Part shown: positions 1 to 10,323 of the stretch, in pieces
Position numbering within the stretch: position 1 is the first letter of the stretch
How the letters are laid out: each line of letters opens with the position of its first letter
Made by a program: the position numbers and the translations under genes
Notes under the pieces: model-generated
What the model was told of the DNA's origin: nothing
Seen by the model: only the letters and a program-made list of their open reading frames with translations
Databases searched by the model: none
NCBI GenBank assembly: GCA_037127255.1
Contig: JBANSL010000018.1
Span: forward strand, 20,681,175-20,745,174
Direction: 5' to 3'
Length of the DNA stretch: 64,000 nt
From: Persicaria tinctoria
Taxonomy: Eukaryota > Streptophyta > Magnoliopsida > Caryophyllales > Polygonaceae

Positions 1-2658
1 CGTAAGGCTTGATTCTATTCCAAGAGATACGTAGGCAACTCGTTAAAATTCGGGTGCAGCCCAAATCACCAAAACCACTCAAATCTTGGTATCGATACGA
101 CTTCGAATCAAGAGGATAACCAAAAGGGGTCGAACTCAAATATAAAAAATCAAATAAAATGTGTTGTACGATTATATCGCACATTTTTGTCCAACATTCA
201 CTACATCAAATATTTTATTGGTTATGCTGTTGTTTCTGGTTTGATGATATGAGTTTCAGCTTGTGTTTTCTCTAATGTAGATGTGATTGGTTACATTACC
301 AAGTTCTCTCCCCTTCAAGCTGACGTGAACGATTCGTCTTCACCTGCGAAACTTGATTTTGCCCTGGAAAATGAAGTGTTAGTTTCCATTTAAATTTGTT
401 ATGTATCGCTTACATTACCAACTCTGAACTGCACTCTGTACAAGTATTAAGAACTACATGGTTAATGCTTATAATTTATCATTTTCATTTTAATTAAGAA
501 CTACATGGTTAATGCTTATAATTTTTCATTTTCATTTTAATTCATTTTCAGCAATGAAACTCTGAACTGCACTCTGTGGAATAAGTATGCGCATGAATTG
601 AATAATCACTTGACGAGCGTTGGAGAAGAAAAGGTGTTTGTAATCATCAAATTTGCAAAGGTGAAGATGTTTGGAGGTTCGTATCACCGATCCCTCTTTA
701 CTTTATTGGTCATTCACTTGCCTTTATCGTTCATCACTATAAATGATCATTCTGTCTTCTCTGAACTAATAACTTCAGGTGGATTTATCTTGAATAATGC
801 TTCCAACGGAACAAAGCTCTATTTTGATGCAACAATACCGGAGATGGCAACCTTCAAAGAAAGGTTATCATTTTATATGTCAAGTTAATTGATACATGAC
901 TCTTGTCGAATATGAACTTTCTTTACCTATTTTCACTTGTTGTGCAATGTAGGTGGTGTGATGGAAATTCAAATGTTCTCGTGAGATCAACCATTGCAGA
1001 ATTGTCTCAAACACCTGTGCAAGATCCCTTTTCAATTGATTATAAGCAATGCATCCAATTCTTACATAAAATCGCCGAGGTTTATTTCGTCGTCATTTTC
1101 AAATACTATTAGTTACTGTATGAAATTGAAGTTCCCTAAGTGATTATTTTTGCTTACATTTTTTTGGTTAACAGCCGTGTACTGTAGTTATTGTTGGACG
1201 CATCGCCCAAATATGCAAAGATGTGGATTGGGCGTATAATGGATGCAAAGTTTGCAACAAGAAGGCTATATATAAGGACTCTATGTTTTGGTGTAATAGT
1301 TGTTCTATACATGTCAAGTTCCCTGAACAAAAGTATGTATGATGATGTATTTCATGTCAGTTTACATATGTTTGCATAGGTTTTGTATGTTTGTTTTAAT
1401 AGGAAAAACGACCTAAATATTTGGCAAAGCATCTCAATTACCCACGCTCTTTTACTATTTTTAGTTCCTTGCTGTCATGACTGATGTTAATTCATTTATC
1501 ATTTAGATATCTGCTTCAGATTATTGTACGTGGAGGATGCTACGGGGACTGCCAAGATGATATTGTTCAATCAAGCAGCCATCCAGCTACTTAAAAAGGA
1601 TGCTTCTACTTTACGTGCTCAGATGGTTAAGGTCACTCCCTCTAACGCATATTTGTATGTAATTATTGTGTTTTTAGTCTACTTGGCATCATATCAATTG
1701 TGTTGTTTTGTTATTATTATTTTTATAGGGAGATTCCAAGCTTACATTTCCCCCCGAATTCAACAAGCTTCTCTCTCGTAAGTACGTGTTCGTTGTTGAT
1801 GTTGGACAATACAATATTGAGCATCCACGTGATGCGTATTCTGTCAAGAGAGTCAGTGAGGATGAGTCCTTGATTGAGAAGTTTGAAAATCACCTGATTT
1901 TTGCGAAGGTGGTTTTTTTATACCTATTACATGTGGTTGTTCCTTTTCTTTTATTCTATGGTTTAAAGAATACTAAGTGCATGCATATATCGTTCATGTG
2001 TGTCTGGTGTTATAGGATTATGATTCAGATTATTTGTCTCCTCAACCCGAAGCTCCTTCCAATGCTTCTTCAAGTATTGTCCTCACTCCATCAAAGCGAT
2101 CCCATGAATCTGAAGATGAGTACACTTGCACTACGAGTGGTGAAGGTCAATCGTCATCAACCAAGAAGGTTGTTACCGGAGGCGACACAACAGTGTGATT
2201 AGTAACATTTGACATCCTTTTAGCATAAACTAAATATTTTCATGTGGATTATGTATCCTGTTAACTTTTCTTTTGTTGGAATTTAGCAAACTTTCATCTC
2301 TTTAAGACATGGTGTTTTGTCGAGTTTTATCTTATCTCCAATGTACTCTACTAATGTAGTATATAAAGAACGTGGGTTATGTATCCTACTAATGTATTAT
2401 ATAAAGAGGTTTTTCACAACGTATAGTTTGTAGAAACTTGTGTTGAGGACATATGCATGCAGATGTTATGACTCAATTGATTATTATTTGCGTGCATTGT
2501 GGTTCACTTATTTTACTTTATGAAACCATGTTAAAATAATTTATGTGTCGCTTCTTCTTGTATCATATTAGTCGAAGGTAAGGTTCAGTCGAGTACTATG
2601 TTTTATACATCATTACTATGTTAAAAATCCCGTGCGTAGCGCACAGACTATAGGCTAG
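1..2658 (+). mobile_element. Helitron, 3' portion (5' end upstream of window)
   Basis: The sequence at 2632-2644 is a perfect 5-bp stem (GTGCG/CGCAC) with a TAG loop. Eleven bases later comes CTAG at 2655-2658, followed by T. A short GC hairpin followed by CTRR and insertion before T is the standard Helitron 3' end. The RPA70-like gene just upstream fits the known cargo of plant Helitrons. The 5' TC end and the Rep/helicase are not in the window. No clear exon was seen at 1-280. The 430 bp between the stop codon and the hairpin look non-coding. Confidence 0.65.
281..2199 (+). CDS. Replication protein A 70-kDa subunit-like protein, 3' part (spliced, 5' end outside window)
   Basis: Predicted exons at about 281-375, 552-679, 779-863, 953-1078, 1175-1332, 1507-1631, 1729-1908 and 2016-2199, each with GT-AG borders. 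Joined they encode the C-terminal half of an RPA1/RFA1-type single-stranded-DNA-binding protein. It has an OB fold with TLWNKYAHEL, then a treble-clef zinc motif (CKVCNKK...FWCNSC, about 1236-1306), then the last OB fold (LYVEDATGTAKMILFN). RPA70 binds ssDNA in replication and repair through tandem OB folds. The tail after the last OB fold is Ser/Thr-rich and ends in TGA at 2197-2199. A Helitron-type 3' terminus follows at 2632-2658, and plant Helitrons often carry RPA-like genes, so this is probably a Helitron-borne copy rather than the cellular RPA1. Exon ends were placed by eye. Confidence 0.8.
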
Positions 2659-3248
2659 TTATAGATAATTAATGAAAACATGAATTATTTTAGAAAATGG
2701 TTTTTCTACTTTTATAAAACATGATTTTTATGATAAAATTTTATAAACTTATAAATACGAGTTTATATAAGTTAAATATCAAAAATTAAAGACAATAATT
2801 ATCTAATCCCAAGGTCAATTAAGTAAAAATGTTTGAACAATGAACACAAGTTAGTTATCAAAAGACTAGTATAGTTTGCAAGACTCGTGTAACTAGAGGA
2901 GAAAATCTAAAAAGTCTGTTCAAATATTGAAACAACTGCTAGAATGACTTTTTCTTTCTACTAGTCGATTGAGCTTTCTATTTGGTGTTTCACTTTCCTC
3001 TTTCTAATCGGGGTACAATCTTCTTCTTCTTCTTTTAAACTTTATTTTTGTTTTCTTTTAGTTAAATGCCATTTGGATACCACCTTCTAAATGTCAATGA
3101 CACTAAAAGGAAGAATGATGTTTTTTTAGCGGAAGGGATGTTGTTTGGAATGATTTTTAAAGGGTAGAGACTATAATAAAACAACTCAAAGGTCAGGGAC
3201 TATCATGAAAAATAACTAGAAGGTTGAGGATGATGTGTAATTACTAAT
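2659..3248. other. AT-rich intergenic DNA, nothing recognised
   Basis: AT-rich sequence with short oligo-T and TTCTTC runs near 3020. No ORF or RNA gene could be supported. The part near 2690-2780 resembles the AT-rich MITE interiors at 49.5 and 51.5 kb (TTATTTTAGAAAAT-type motif), but the match is too short to call. Confidence 0.5.
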
Positions 3249-3770
3249 AGAGCTGGCAAGATTTGACCCGCCGCGAAACCCGACCTAACCGACCTAGACC
3301 CAGATCCAAGACCCAAACCCAAAAATATAGTGTCTCATACAATCTAAATTCGAACCCAATTTAAGCCCGACCTGTTTTGACCCGATACTCGAATTGACCT
3401 GACACAGGCAAACACGACCCGATCCAAAGTAGACCAAACCCGATTCTCAATCCGACCAATTTTTCAATTATTTTGTATGTTTATCATTAATGTGAAGAAT
3501 AAAATATAAACTGAACAATATGAAAATGATATTTTAAAGCTTTTAAGTTTTATTCTTCACATTCTTGAATAAAATAAAACATTTTATTCTAAGATTGTCA
3601 CATGATCATTTTTTTTTCCAAAGAAATGCAATGTTTTATTCTGAATGTGAAGAATAAAACTTGAAAAACCATGTAAAAACATTTCAAAGTTTTCAAGTTT
3701 TATTTTGTTTAAAATCTTGAAAAATATGAAAATGACATTTATAAATTTTATTTTTGCCACTAGCTAGTAA
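3249..3770. mobile_element. Possible hAT-like MITE with GACCCG-rich end
   Basis: The left end reads TAGAGCTGGCAA followed by a run of degenerate GACCCG/AACCCGA units (about 3265-3455). A near inverse of the end, TTTTTGCCACTAGCTA, occurs near 3752-3768. Similar ends with CCCGA-rich subterminal repeats are seen in plant hAT-type MITEs. The inverted repeat is imperfect and no clear target duplication was found. Confidence 0.35.
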
Positions 3771-3945
3771 AGAAATGCAATTATGTTTTTAAACAAAACA
3801 TAACTTAAAAATGGAAAATATATAACAACTGAAAAAACAAACTAAATTAAAAAGGTATACATAATCTTCATTTTGGGGTTCCTTTACATTTCCCTTCTAT
3901 TAATCCTTCTATCCTCCTATATCTTAAAGCTCAGTCCTTCCCTCT

Positions 3946-3975
3946 CATACTTTTTATTTTTTATTTTTTTGATTA
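3946..3975 (-). other. A-rich 3' tail of the LINE
   Basis: On the minus strand the LINE ORF is followed within about 30 bp by an A-rich tract interrupted by single T residues, seen as a T-rich run at 3951-3971 on the plus strand. This is the tail expected for an L1-type element, and it fixes the orientation and approximate 3' end of the insertion. Confidence 0.6.
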
Positions 3976-3998
3976 GGAAATGATTCGGGTGAGAGAGC

Positions 3999-6900
3999 TC
4001 AGCCCACAGCATCCTTACGGATGAGGTCGAGAAGACCAGTATTGTTTTGGATATCAACACCCCAAGCAGAGTGGTAAAGATGTGCAACCTTATCAGCCAC
4101 TCTGTTGCCCAATCGAGGTACATGAGAGAAGGAAACTTCTCTCAAAGTCGATAGAAGGAGTTTGATGTCTGATAAAATCAGTTCTATTTCCCACGGGCAC
4201 TTGGCCTGTTTATCAAAGTAATTTATAATCGTGAGCGAGTCGCCTTCGATGATTATTTTATTTATGCGTAGTTGAACTACATGTTGTACTCCTAGTTTAA
4301 GTGCTAATGCTTCCGCCATAAGGGGGCTTTTCTTTCCTAACTTTTGGTAGCCTATGTGGACTGGGCGGTCAACCCAATCCCGAATAATCGTCCCAGCAGT
4401 GCTTATGCCGTCCGCTACAGTAGATCCATCAAAGTTGATTTTGAAGCAGCCCCAATGTGGTTTTTTCCACTTGACCTCCCTTTGTTTGGACTTCTTCTTG
4501 TGATGAGTTGATCTACCAGATAGCTGATGAAAGGTTTCATCAAGGTCAGTTTCTAGGCGAGACGTACTGCGCCAGTTTTCTATATGCTTTTTAATGAGGT
4601 GAGCTGCACTATCTTTGTTAGGGATTGGGATGTTTCTAAAAATAAATTGATTCCTGATGAACCAAATAGACCACCAAGAAATAGCAAGTACAACTTTTTC
4701 TGTATTTGGCAGGCTATTGCCAAGGAGAGTCAAAATTTGTTTAAAGTCTCTCGACCTGTTAGTCAAATTAGAGATTGAGTTAATAACTGGGTTTGGAAGA
4801 TGGATTAGTGGTTTCGTATATTGGCATTCTAATAGAAGATGAGTATCATCCTCATCGGCATTGTTACAAAGGCTACACGTAGATGAGACCGAGCCACCGC
4901 GAAGAGCGAGTCTTACTGCAGTAGGAAGACCGTCCTGATTTGTTTTCCATAAGAAGTTCTTAACTTTAGGTGGAACATCCAAGTTCCAGATCCAGGAATT
5001 GGGATCCGGGCTGAGTGAAGATTGATTTGTGAGTAGTTTATATGCGCTAGAAGTAGTAAACCAACCCGCTCTATCGGGCCACCAATGTAATCTGTCTTCA
5101 AACATTGAGATGGGTAGGGGAATATCTATTATCTCTTTAACTATGTTGTCGGGTAAAGCCGCATTCAGTTTATCGACCCACCATCTACCGCCCAAAATGT
5201 AATCACTAACTAGTTCGTCCCTATTTTCAATTGTCGGGCAATCTTCTCTAGATTGTAGGGAGGAAGTTGTGATCCAATTATCCGTCCAAAATTTAATAGA
5301 CCTACCGTTTCCTACAGACCATATAAGACCAGTTTTGAATTTATCAAAGAGAGATGAAAGCTTGGCCCACTGCCAAGACGATGCCCCACGCTTTTTATAT
5401 TCCAGAATATTCATTGAGCGAAGATACTTGAACCTGACAATGCTCACCCAAACATTATAAGGTTCGGCCAATATTTTCCACAATAGTTTTAATTGGAGAG
5501 CTTCATTCATCTCCCTTGATTTTCTGAGCCCCAAGCCCCCTTGATTTTTCGGCCTACATATTTTGTCCCAGCTAATTAAGGGGCGGTGTTGGAGATCCTT
5601 ATTCCAGAAAAAGGTTCGATTAATTTGGTCCAACTCTTTATGAATAGAGGTGGGAAGTAAGAAGTTCTGCATTAAGTGAAGGGGTTTGGCAGCAAGGTTG
5701 GTGCTAATGAGAACAGCACGTCCTTGTTGAGAGAGAGCATTAGCACGCCATTTCGACAGCTGTTCTTTGGATTTACAAATTAAGTCTTCAAATATTTCTT
5801 TCTTTACTCTACCGTTGATAATGGGACATCCAAGGTATTTTTCCAGGGAATGTTCATTTCCAATGTTTAGACAAGTAGAGAGTTCAGATATCCTAGAAGT
5901 GGAGATTCCTCTAGTTGCTTGGAAGCTGGATTTGTGGTAGTTAACTTTTTGTCCGGAGACTTTACAATATGTTTCAATGATTGCTTTTACCTTTCGACTG
6001 CTGTCAATACTACCCTTAGCAAAAATGATTATGTCATCTGCAAAAGAAAGGAAAGGAACACGAGGTCCTTCCTTTCCAAATCTGAAACCAATGGGGTTGT
6101 TTTCTAGAGAAGCTTCCGCGTTTAATTTACGTGCAAGGAGCTCGGACCCCAGAATGAATAAATATGGAGATAGAGGGTCCCCTTGGCGTAGTCCTCTGGT
6201 TGGGGTAAAGATATCCGTAGGACCATTGTTGACTAGGACTGAGAAGGAAATCGTAGTTACACATTCCATGATCCATGAAATAAACGTAGGGTGAAAACCA
6301 AATTTTTCAAGGACACTTCTCACAAAGGTCCAGTCCACCCTATCATAGGCTTTTTCCATGTCTAATTTTATCGCAAGCCATCCTTCACTCGCGGTCCGAG
6401 ACCTGAAGGAGTGAAAGATCTCATGTGCTATCAGAATGTTATCTTGGATGGCCCTATCAGAGACAAAGGCCCCTTGTAGGGGGTGAATAAGTTTTCCTAT
6501 TGTCAGTTTGAGTCTCTCAGAAATAATCTTTGAGATAATTTTGTAAATTGTTGAGCATAGGCTAATGGGTCTGTAGTGACCAGTAGAGATTGGATTGTCC
6601 TTCTTAGGAAGGAGTGTAATAAAAGTGTGATTGATTTGTTTTAACATTCGGCCGGAGTGAAAAAAGCCTTTAACAGCTTTGGTAACGGAAGCGCCAACGA
6701 TATCCCAATATTTCTTATAAAACTCTGCTGTAAACCCATCAGGGCCAGGGGATTTATTCTTTCCCAGGCTAAATACAGCCGACTTAATTTCGGCATTAGT
6801 AGGATGTTTTATCAAGAAGTCATTTTCTCCCATAGAGATGGATGGCTGGATTAAACTAAGCAATTCATTTAAGAGAACCTCATTGATCGGTTCTTTTCTA

Positions 6901-8168
6901 AACCGCTTTTCAAAATCAGATTTGATTTGATTTCTTATGTTTTCCTCTCCAATAATAAGGGTTCCGTCTGCCGAAGTTAAATTTTTGATCTGTTTTCTAT
7001 ATTTTCTACCGGTCGCCACACGATGGAAATAAGTTGTGTTGGAATCTGAATATTTTAAGTGTTTTGTCTTGGCACGTTGGTTCCAAAACGATTTCTGAAA
7101 GAGAAGCAACTTGTCCTTCTTATTGACAAGGTTCTTTTCCCTGTTGTTCATTAGGAGGATGTCAGATGAATAAGCCTTGGACTGAATCTCAATGAGTTTG
7201 TTTTCGACCTCAAGAAGTTGGCGAAAAATATTTCCAAAAGAAACCTTATTCCATGCTTTGGCCTTTTGCTTGAGAATTTTTTGCTTAAATAGTAGTTGGA
7301 ACATGGCAGAGCCCGCACAGTTGGAGCGCCAAGATTGTTTAACTATGTTCCGAAAGTCCTTCCGTTGGAGCCAAGTATTCTCGAATTTAAAAGGTGGTGC
7401 CTTGAAGGTTGTGTTGTTTTCGAGTGTTATGGAAATGGGGTAGTGATCGGATGAGGAGAATGCCCCATTTTTTGTAATTAGGTTAGGGAATTTCTGTAGA
7501 ATTTGATGATGAACTAACACGCGATCTAACTTTTCAAGAATGCGAACTTGGCCATCAACAAGACGCCTCCAGGTAAATGGGTTCCCAAATGTTGGTATGT
7601 CCGTGAGGGAGCAGTTATTTTTGAAATGGATGAGACGATTGAATCTTGATAGGCGAGAGTCGGCACCCCCCAGTTTGTCCATACTACCGGCAATTTCGTT
7701 TAAGTCCCCCATGACAATACAAAGGATGGGAGAGTTGTTTACAATAGATGTTAGTGTTTCCCAAAATGGGTCTTTTTCCCGAGGGTCTGGCGGTGCATAT
7801 ACAAACAGAAGGAGGGAATGAAACCCGTCATTTAAGTTCTCATATCGTAACCCGATGATTCTTGGAAGATGGATTTCAATAGATAGCGCTTCATTTGACA
7901 ATTGGTGATTTTTCCATAAGATACCAATGCCTCCGGTCCTACCGATACTCGGGGACCAAATTGCTTCGTCAAATCCCGCATTTTTCCAAAGATTTTCGTC
8001 ACGGATGTTTTCCGTTTTAGTTTCTGCAAGGGCAAGAATTTGCGTGTGTTCATTCTTGCACCACGAGTTGATACCGATCCAGAATGTTTTCTTTCGAATA
8101 CCCCTACAGTTCCAATAACTAATCCTCATAAAAACCGATAAGTTGATATGAGGATGGGGGGTAAGCAA
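3999..8168 (-). CDS. LINE (plant L1-type) ORF2: endonuclease, reverse transcriptase, RNase H
   Basis: A single uninterrupted frame of about 1389 codons; the likely start is the Met before RISYWNCRG near 8129. Order of domains: an APE-like endonuclease (residues about 14-240; NCRG, LALAETKTE, GDLNE and SDHYP motifs present), reverse transcriptase (about 470-750; SPGPDGF, LRQGDPLSPYLF and the FADD catalytic motif), a zf-RVT cysteine region (CSLCNNADEDDTHLLLEC) and a C-terminal RNase H with its acidic residues (NFDGST, EALALK, EGDS, RLGNRVAD). The protein nicks DNA and copies its own RNA by target-primed reverse transcription. All catalytic motifs look intact, so this copy may be recent. No ORF1 with a CCHC zinc knuckle was recognised upstream, so the element may be 5'-truncated. 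Confidence 0.92.
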   Translation of the reverse strand: MLTPHPHINLSVFMRISYWNCRGIRKKTFWIGINSWCKNEHTQILALAETKTENIRDENLWKNAGFDEAIWSPSIGRTGGIGILWKNHQLSNEALSIEIHLPRIIGLRYENLNDGFHSLLLFVYAPPDPREKDPFWETLTSIVNNSPILCIVMGDLNEIAGSMDKLGGADSRLSRFNRLIHFKNNCSLTDIPTFGNPFTWRRLVDGQVRILEKLDRVLVHHQILQKFPNLITKNGAFSSSDHYPISITLENNTTFKAPPFKFENTWLQRKDFRNIVKQSWRSNCAGSAMFQLLFKQKILKQKAKAWNKVSFGNIFRQLLEVENKLIEIQSKAYSSDILLMNNREKNLVNKKDKLLLFQKSFWNQRAKTKHLKYSDSNTTYFHRVATGRKYRKQIKNLTSADGTLIIGEENIRNQIKSDFEKRFRKEPINEVLLNELLSLIQPSISMGENDFLIKHPTNAEIKSAVFSLGKNKSPGPDGFTAEFYKKYWDIVGASVTKAVKGFFHSGRMLKQINHTFITLLPKKDNPISTGHYRPISLCSTIYKIISKIISERLKLTIGKLIHPLQGAFVSDRAIQDNILIAHEIFHSFRSRTASEGWLAIKLDMEKAYDRVDWTFVRSVLEKFGFHPTFISWIMECVTTISFSVLVNNGPTDIFTPTRGLRQGDPLSPYLFILGSELLARKLNAEASLENNPIGFRFGKEGPRVPFLSFADDIIIFAKGSIDSSRKVKAIIETYCKVSGQKVNYHKSSFQATRGISTSRISELSTCLNIGNEHSLEKYLGCPIINGRVKKEIFEDLICKSKEQLSKWRANALSQQGRAVLISTNLAAKPLHLMQNFLLPTSIHKELDQINRTFFWNKDLQHRPLISWDKICRPKNQGGLGLRKSREMNEALQLKLLWKILAEPYNVWVSIVRFKYLRSMNILEYKKRGASSWQWAKLSSLFDKFKTGLIWSVGNGRSIKFWTDNWITTSSLQSREDCPTIENRDELVSDYILGGRWWVDKLNAALPDNIVKEIIDIPLPISMFEDRLHWWPDRAGWFTTSSAYKLLTNQSSLSPDPNSWIWNLDVPPKVKNFLWKTNQDGLPTAVRLALRGGSVSSTCSLCNNADEDDTHLLLECQYTKPLIHLPNPVINSISNLTNRSRDFKQILTLLGNSLPNTEKVVLAISWWSIWFIRNQFIFRNIPIPNKDSAAHLIKKHIENWRSTSRLETDLDETFHQLSGRSTHHKKKSKQREVKWKKPHWGCFKINFDGSTVADGISTAGTIIRDWVDRPVHIGYQKLGKKSPLMAEALALKLGVQHVVQLRINKIIIEGDSLTIINYFDKQAKCPWEIELILSDIKLLLSTLREVSFSHVPRLGNRVADKVAHLYHSAWGVDIQNNTGLLDLIRKDAVG

Positions 8169-9729
8169 ACCTCATATCTGGGAGCTGGTTTCTATCAAAG
8201 ATGATTTGCAAAAAAGATTGGAAAATTAGTGTGCATGGACGCTTGTAAAAAAGACTATAGGCGTACAAGGGAAGGCTCCGAAAATACTTCAAACTAGAAT
8301 GACTTACCAAATGAAGTTCATTGCACAGAGCTATTATGGCCTGATTCAGAGGGTATGTGTAGATAAAGAACATAGAGGACCAACTCAACCGCAAAGCAAA
8401 TGCGCAGTAAGCTGAGCTCATGCACCTGAGTGGGAACCGCTGAAACCGTTTAAGGCAAGATCCACTAAGCCGTAGACCAAAAAAAACCAAAGAGACATCG
8501 CAATGGACAGTTATTACCACTAGACTGCAGCACGAGACAGTTCTTATCCAACCCATTAAGGGATTTTGTAAACTAATATCCACTTTATCAAGAGTCCTAA
8601 ACATAGCACTCAACCAAATCAGCCGGTAAGCTTTAAACTTCAAGAATCTATTAAGGGGAATTATATTGCAATTAAATAAATTTGCCTTGCACCAGGGGAT
8701 GTAACGAATGGAAGCCAAAGTAATCCAACCAAGACACACTACAAGGTAGAACTCCATTGAATGAACCAAACTTGGTCCACAAAAATTATGTTTCAAACCC
8801 CACTTAGGAATTACACCAAAGCTATAATTGAGCCATTTATAAAATGGGATTAATGATAATATGTGATTATTCAAAGAGAAATTCCATCTGGGGTTATTCT
8901 TATGGGATGGTAACACAATTCGGTAGCATTTAAGCACACTAAAAAAGCAACAGTACCTTCTCAAGCAGTGTAGCCCCATTCTCCAACTAAATTCATAGGT
9001 AAATCTTAATACTAGGTGAAGCATTGTAGCTGTTTTGCTTATTTCGTTTATGAGTTTATTTACCCAAATGAAGTTTGTTATCATTTTACATGAGTTGGGC
9101 TTGAACCCAACCACCTGCATATCCCCATTTGTATTTAGGAGAATTTTATTCATTTTAATGTGTAAGCAATATTCATGAACTTGAGTGGTCTGCCAGTTTG
9201 ATTTCCAAAGGGTATTGAGCACCTTTTGTTCACCATATTTAATGAAACAAACCTGGATTTTACCCACACAAGGGGATGTTGAATGAGTTTGTGAAACTTT
9301 GCTCATCTTATCTGCATATCTAAACATCAGAAGATGTCTTATGAAATCACATAATGCATATACATGACCAGAAGATTCATAAACCAATACTTCCTGAAAA
9401 GGTAAATATATACATAAACCAATACTTGCATGAAGATGTGGACCAATAATAGCATATACACTTGAACATCAATATCCAATAACCATCCAGCCAGGCCATT
9501 AGGCTGGCATCAATATCAAATACCACCAGAAGGCCTTCTGTAAGCCAATTTTGTTTGTCAAGCCCTTAGAGGGAGGTGTACAACTTCTGAAAAGAAGTAT
9601 GTTTGTTGTGCAACTTATCACCCAATCAGTTCCAACATTCATAATTGAAAGAAGGAAATTCATTCCATTCCAATTCTCAGCCACACAATGAAGCATGATA
9701 ATACACAACCATTTAACATACCTGGATTG
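8169..9729. other. Interval between LINE ORF2 and the copia element; coding status unclear
   Basis: A 422-codon minus-strand open frame covers 8119-9387 and overlaps the start of LINE ORF2 by 50 bp. Its product is rich in Trp, Cys, Leu and Phe and shows none of the DUF4283 or zinc-knuckle features of a plant L1 ORF1, nor any other family I recognise. It may be intron or intergenic DNA that is open by chance. No RNA gene or repeat was recognised. Confidence 0.4.
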
Positions 9730-9862
9730 TTTGTAGAGGACTCCTTTTAGCAAGGGCGACATTGCATCGATTTTCCATGGTCTGTATGCGCAAACCCGGG
9801 GTTCAGACTTGGATTTCTCATCCTCCCTTAACATGTACAACTGAAATCTCACCGAGGAAGAG
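9730..9862 (-). pseudogene. Unidentified gene: exon part downstream of the copia insertion
   Basis: On the minus strand a frame running from the copia border (9862) to about 9730 ends at a good donor, CAG|GTATGT. It joins in frame, across the 5-bp target duplication AAGAG, with the frame at 15233-15659. Before the insertion the two pieces therefore formed one exon. The encoded residues are charged and mixed in composition, as in a real exon (REDEKSKSEPR, PWKIDAMSPLLKG). I do not recognise the family. Confidence 0.45.
9858..9862. repeat. Target site duplication AAGAG (left copy)
   Basis: AAGAG directly before the left LTR is repeated at 15233-15237 directly after the right LTR. A 5-bp duplication is standard for LTR retrotransposon integration. 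Confidence 0.9.
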
Positions 9863-10152
9863 TATTGGGGCATATAGCCAGGTGCTCTCGCACACTGGTG
9901 TTGCAGTTAGTTAGTTTGTTAGGATATTTTGTAGTCTACTTGATTTACCCCCTTCGATAGCTGTATATATAGGAGCATAGGTGCAAATTGTAGCAACTAA
10001 AAAATTCATTTTCAATACAACAGAAAATTCCCAAATCTCTTTTCTCTCTTCTTCATTTCGGAAAGTGCAGATCCATTGTTGCACTAAGTTCATCGATCCG
10101 AGCTTGTGTTCTAGCTGGTGTGGAGAATCTGATCATCTTTAGATTCTTCTCA
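9863..10152 (+). repeat. 5' LTR of copia element 1
   Basis: 290 bp, starting TATTGGGGCATA and ending CTTCTCA. It contains a TATA-like stretch (GTATATATAGG, about 9963-9973) that would serve as promoter. It is nearly identical to 14943-15232. The first dinucleotide is TA rather than the usual TG. Confidence 0.93.
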
Positions 10153-10165
10153 TGGTATCAGAGCC
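10153..10165 (+). other. Primer binding site of copia element 1
   Basis: TGGTATCAGAGCC directly follows the 5' LTR. It is complementary to the 3' end of plant initiator methionine tRNA and primes minus-strand DNA synthesis. Confidence 0.9.
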
Positions 10166-10323
10166 AGTCTAATCTAGCTGGAAGAGGTTAGATTCTTTTG
10201 GATTCGTGATTTGCGTTGCTCATTTTTCGATCTCAGGTTCATAGTGGCGATCTGAGTTTTCTGTAATTGCGATCTGGTTTTTCTGCTGTGATCTGGAATA
10301 TTTGCTGTGTGATTGTTGATTCC

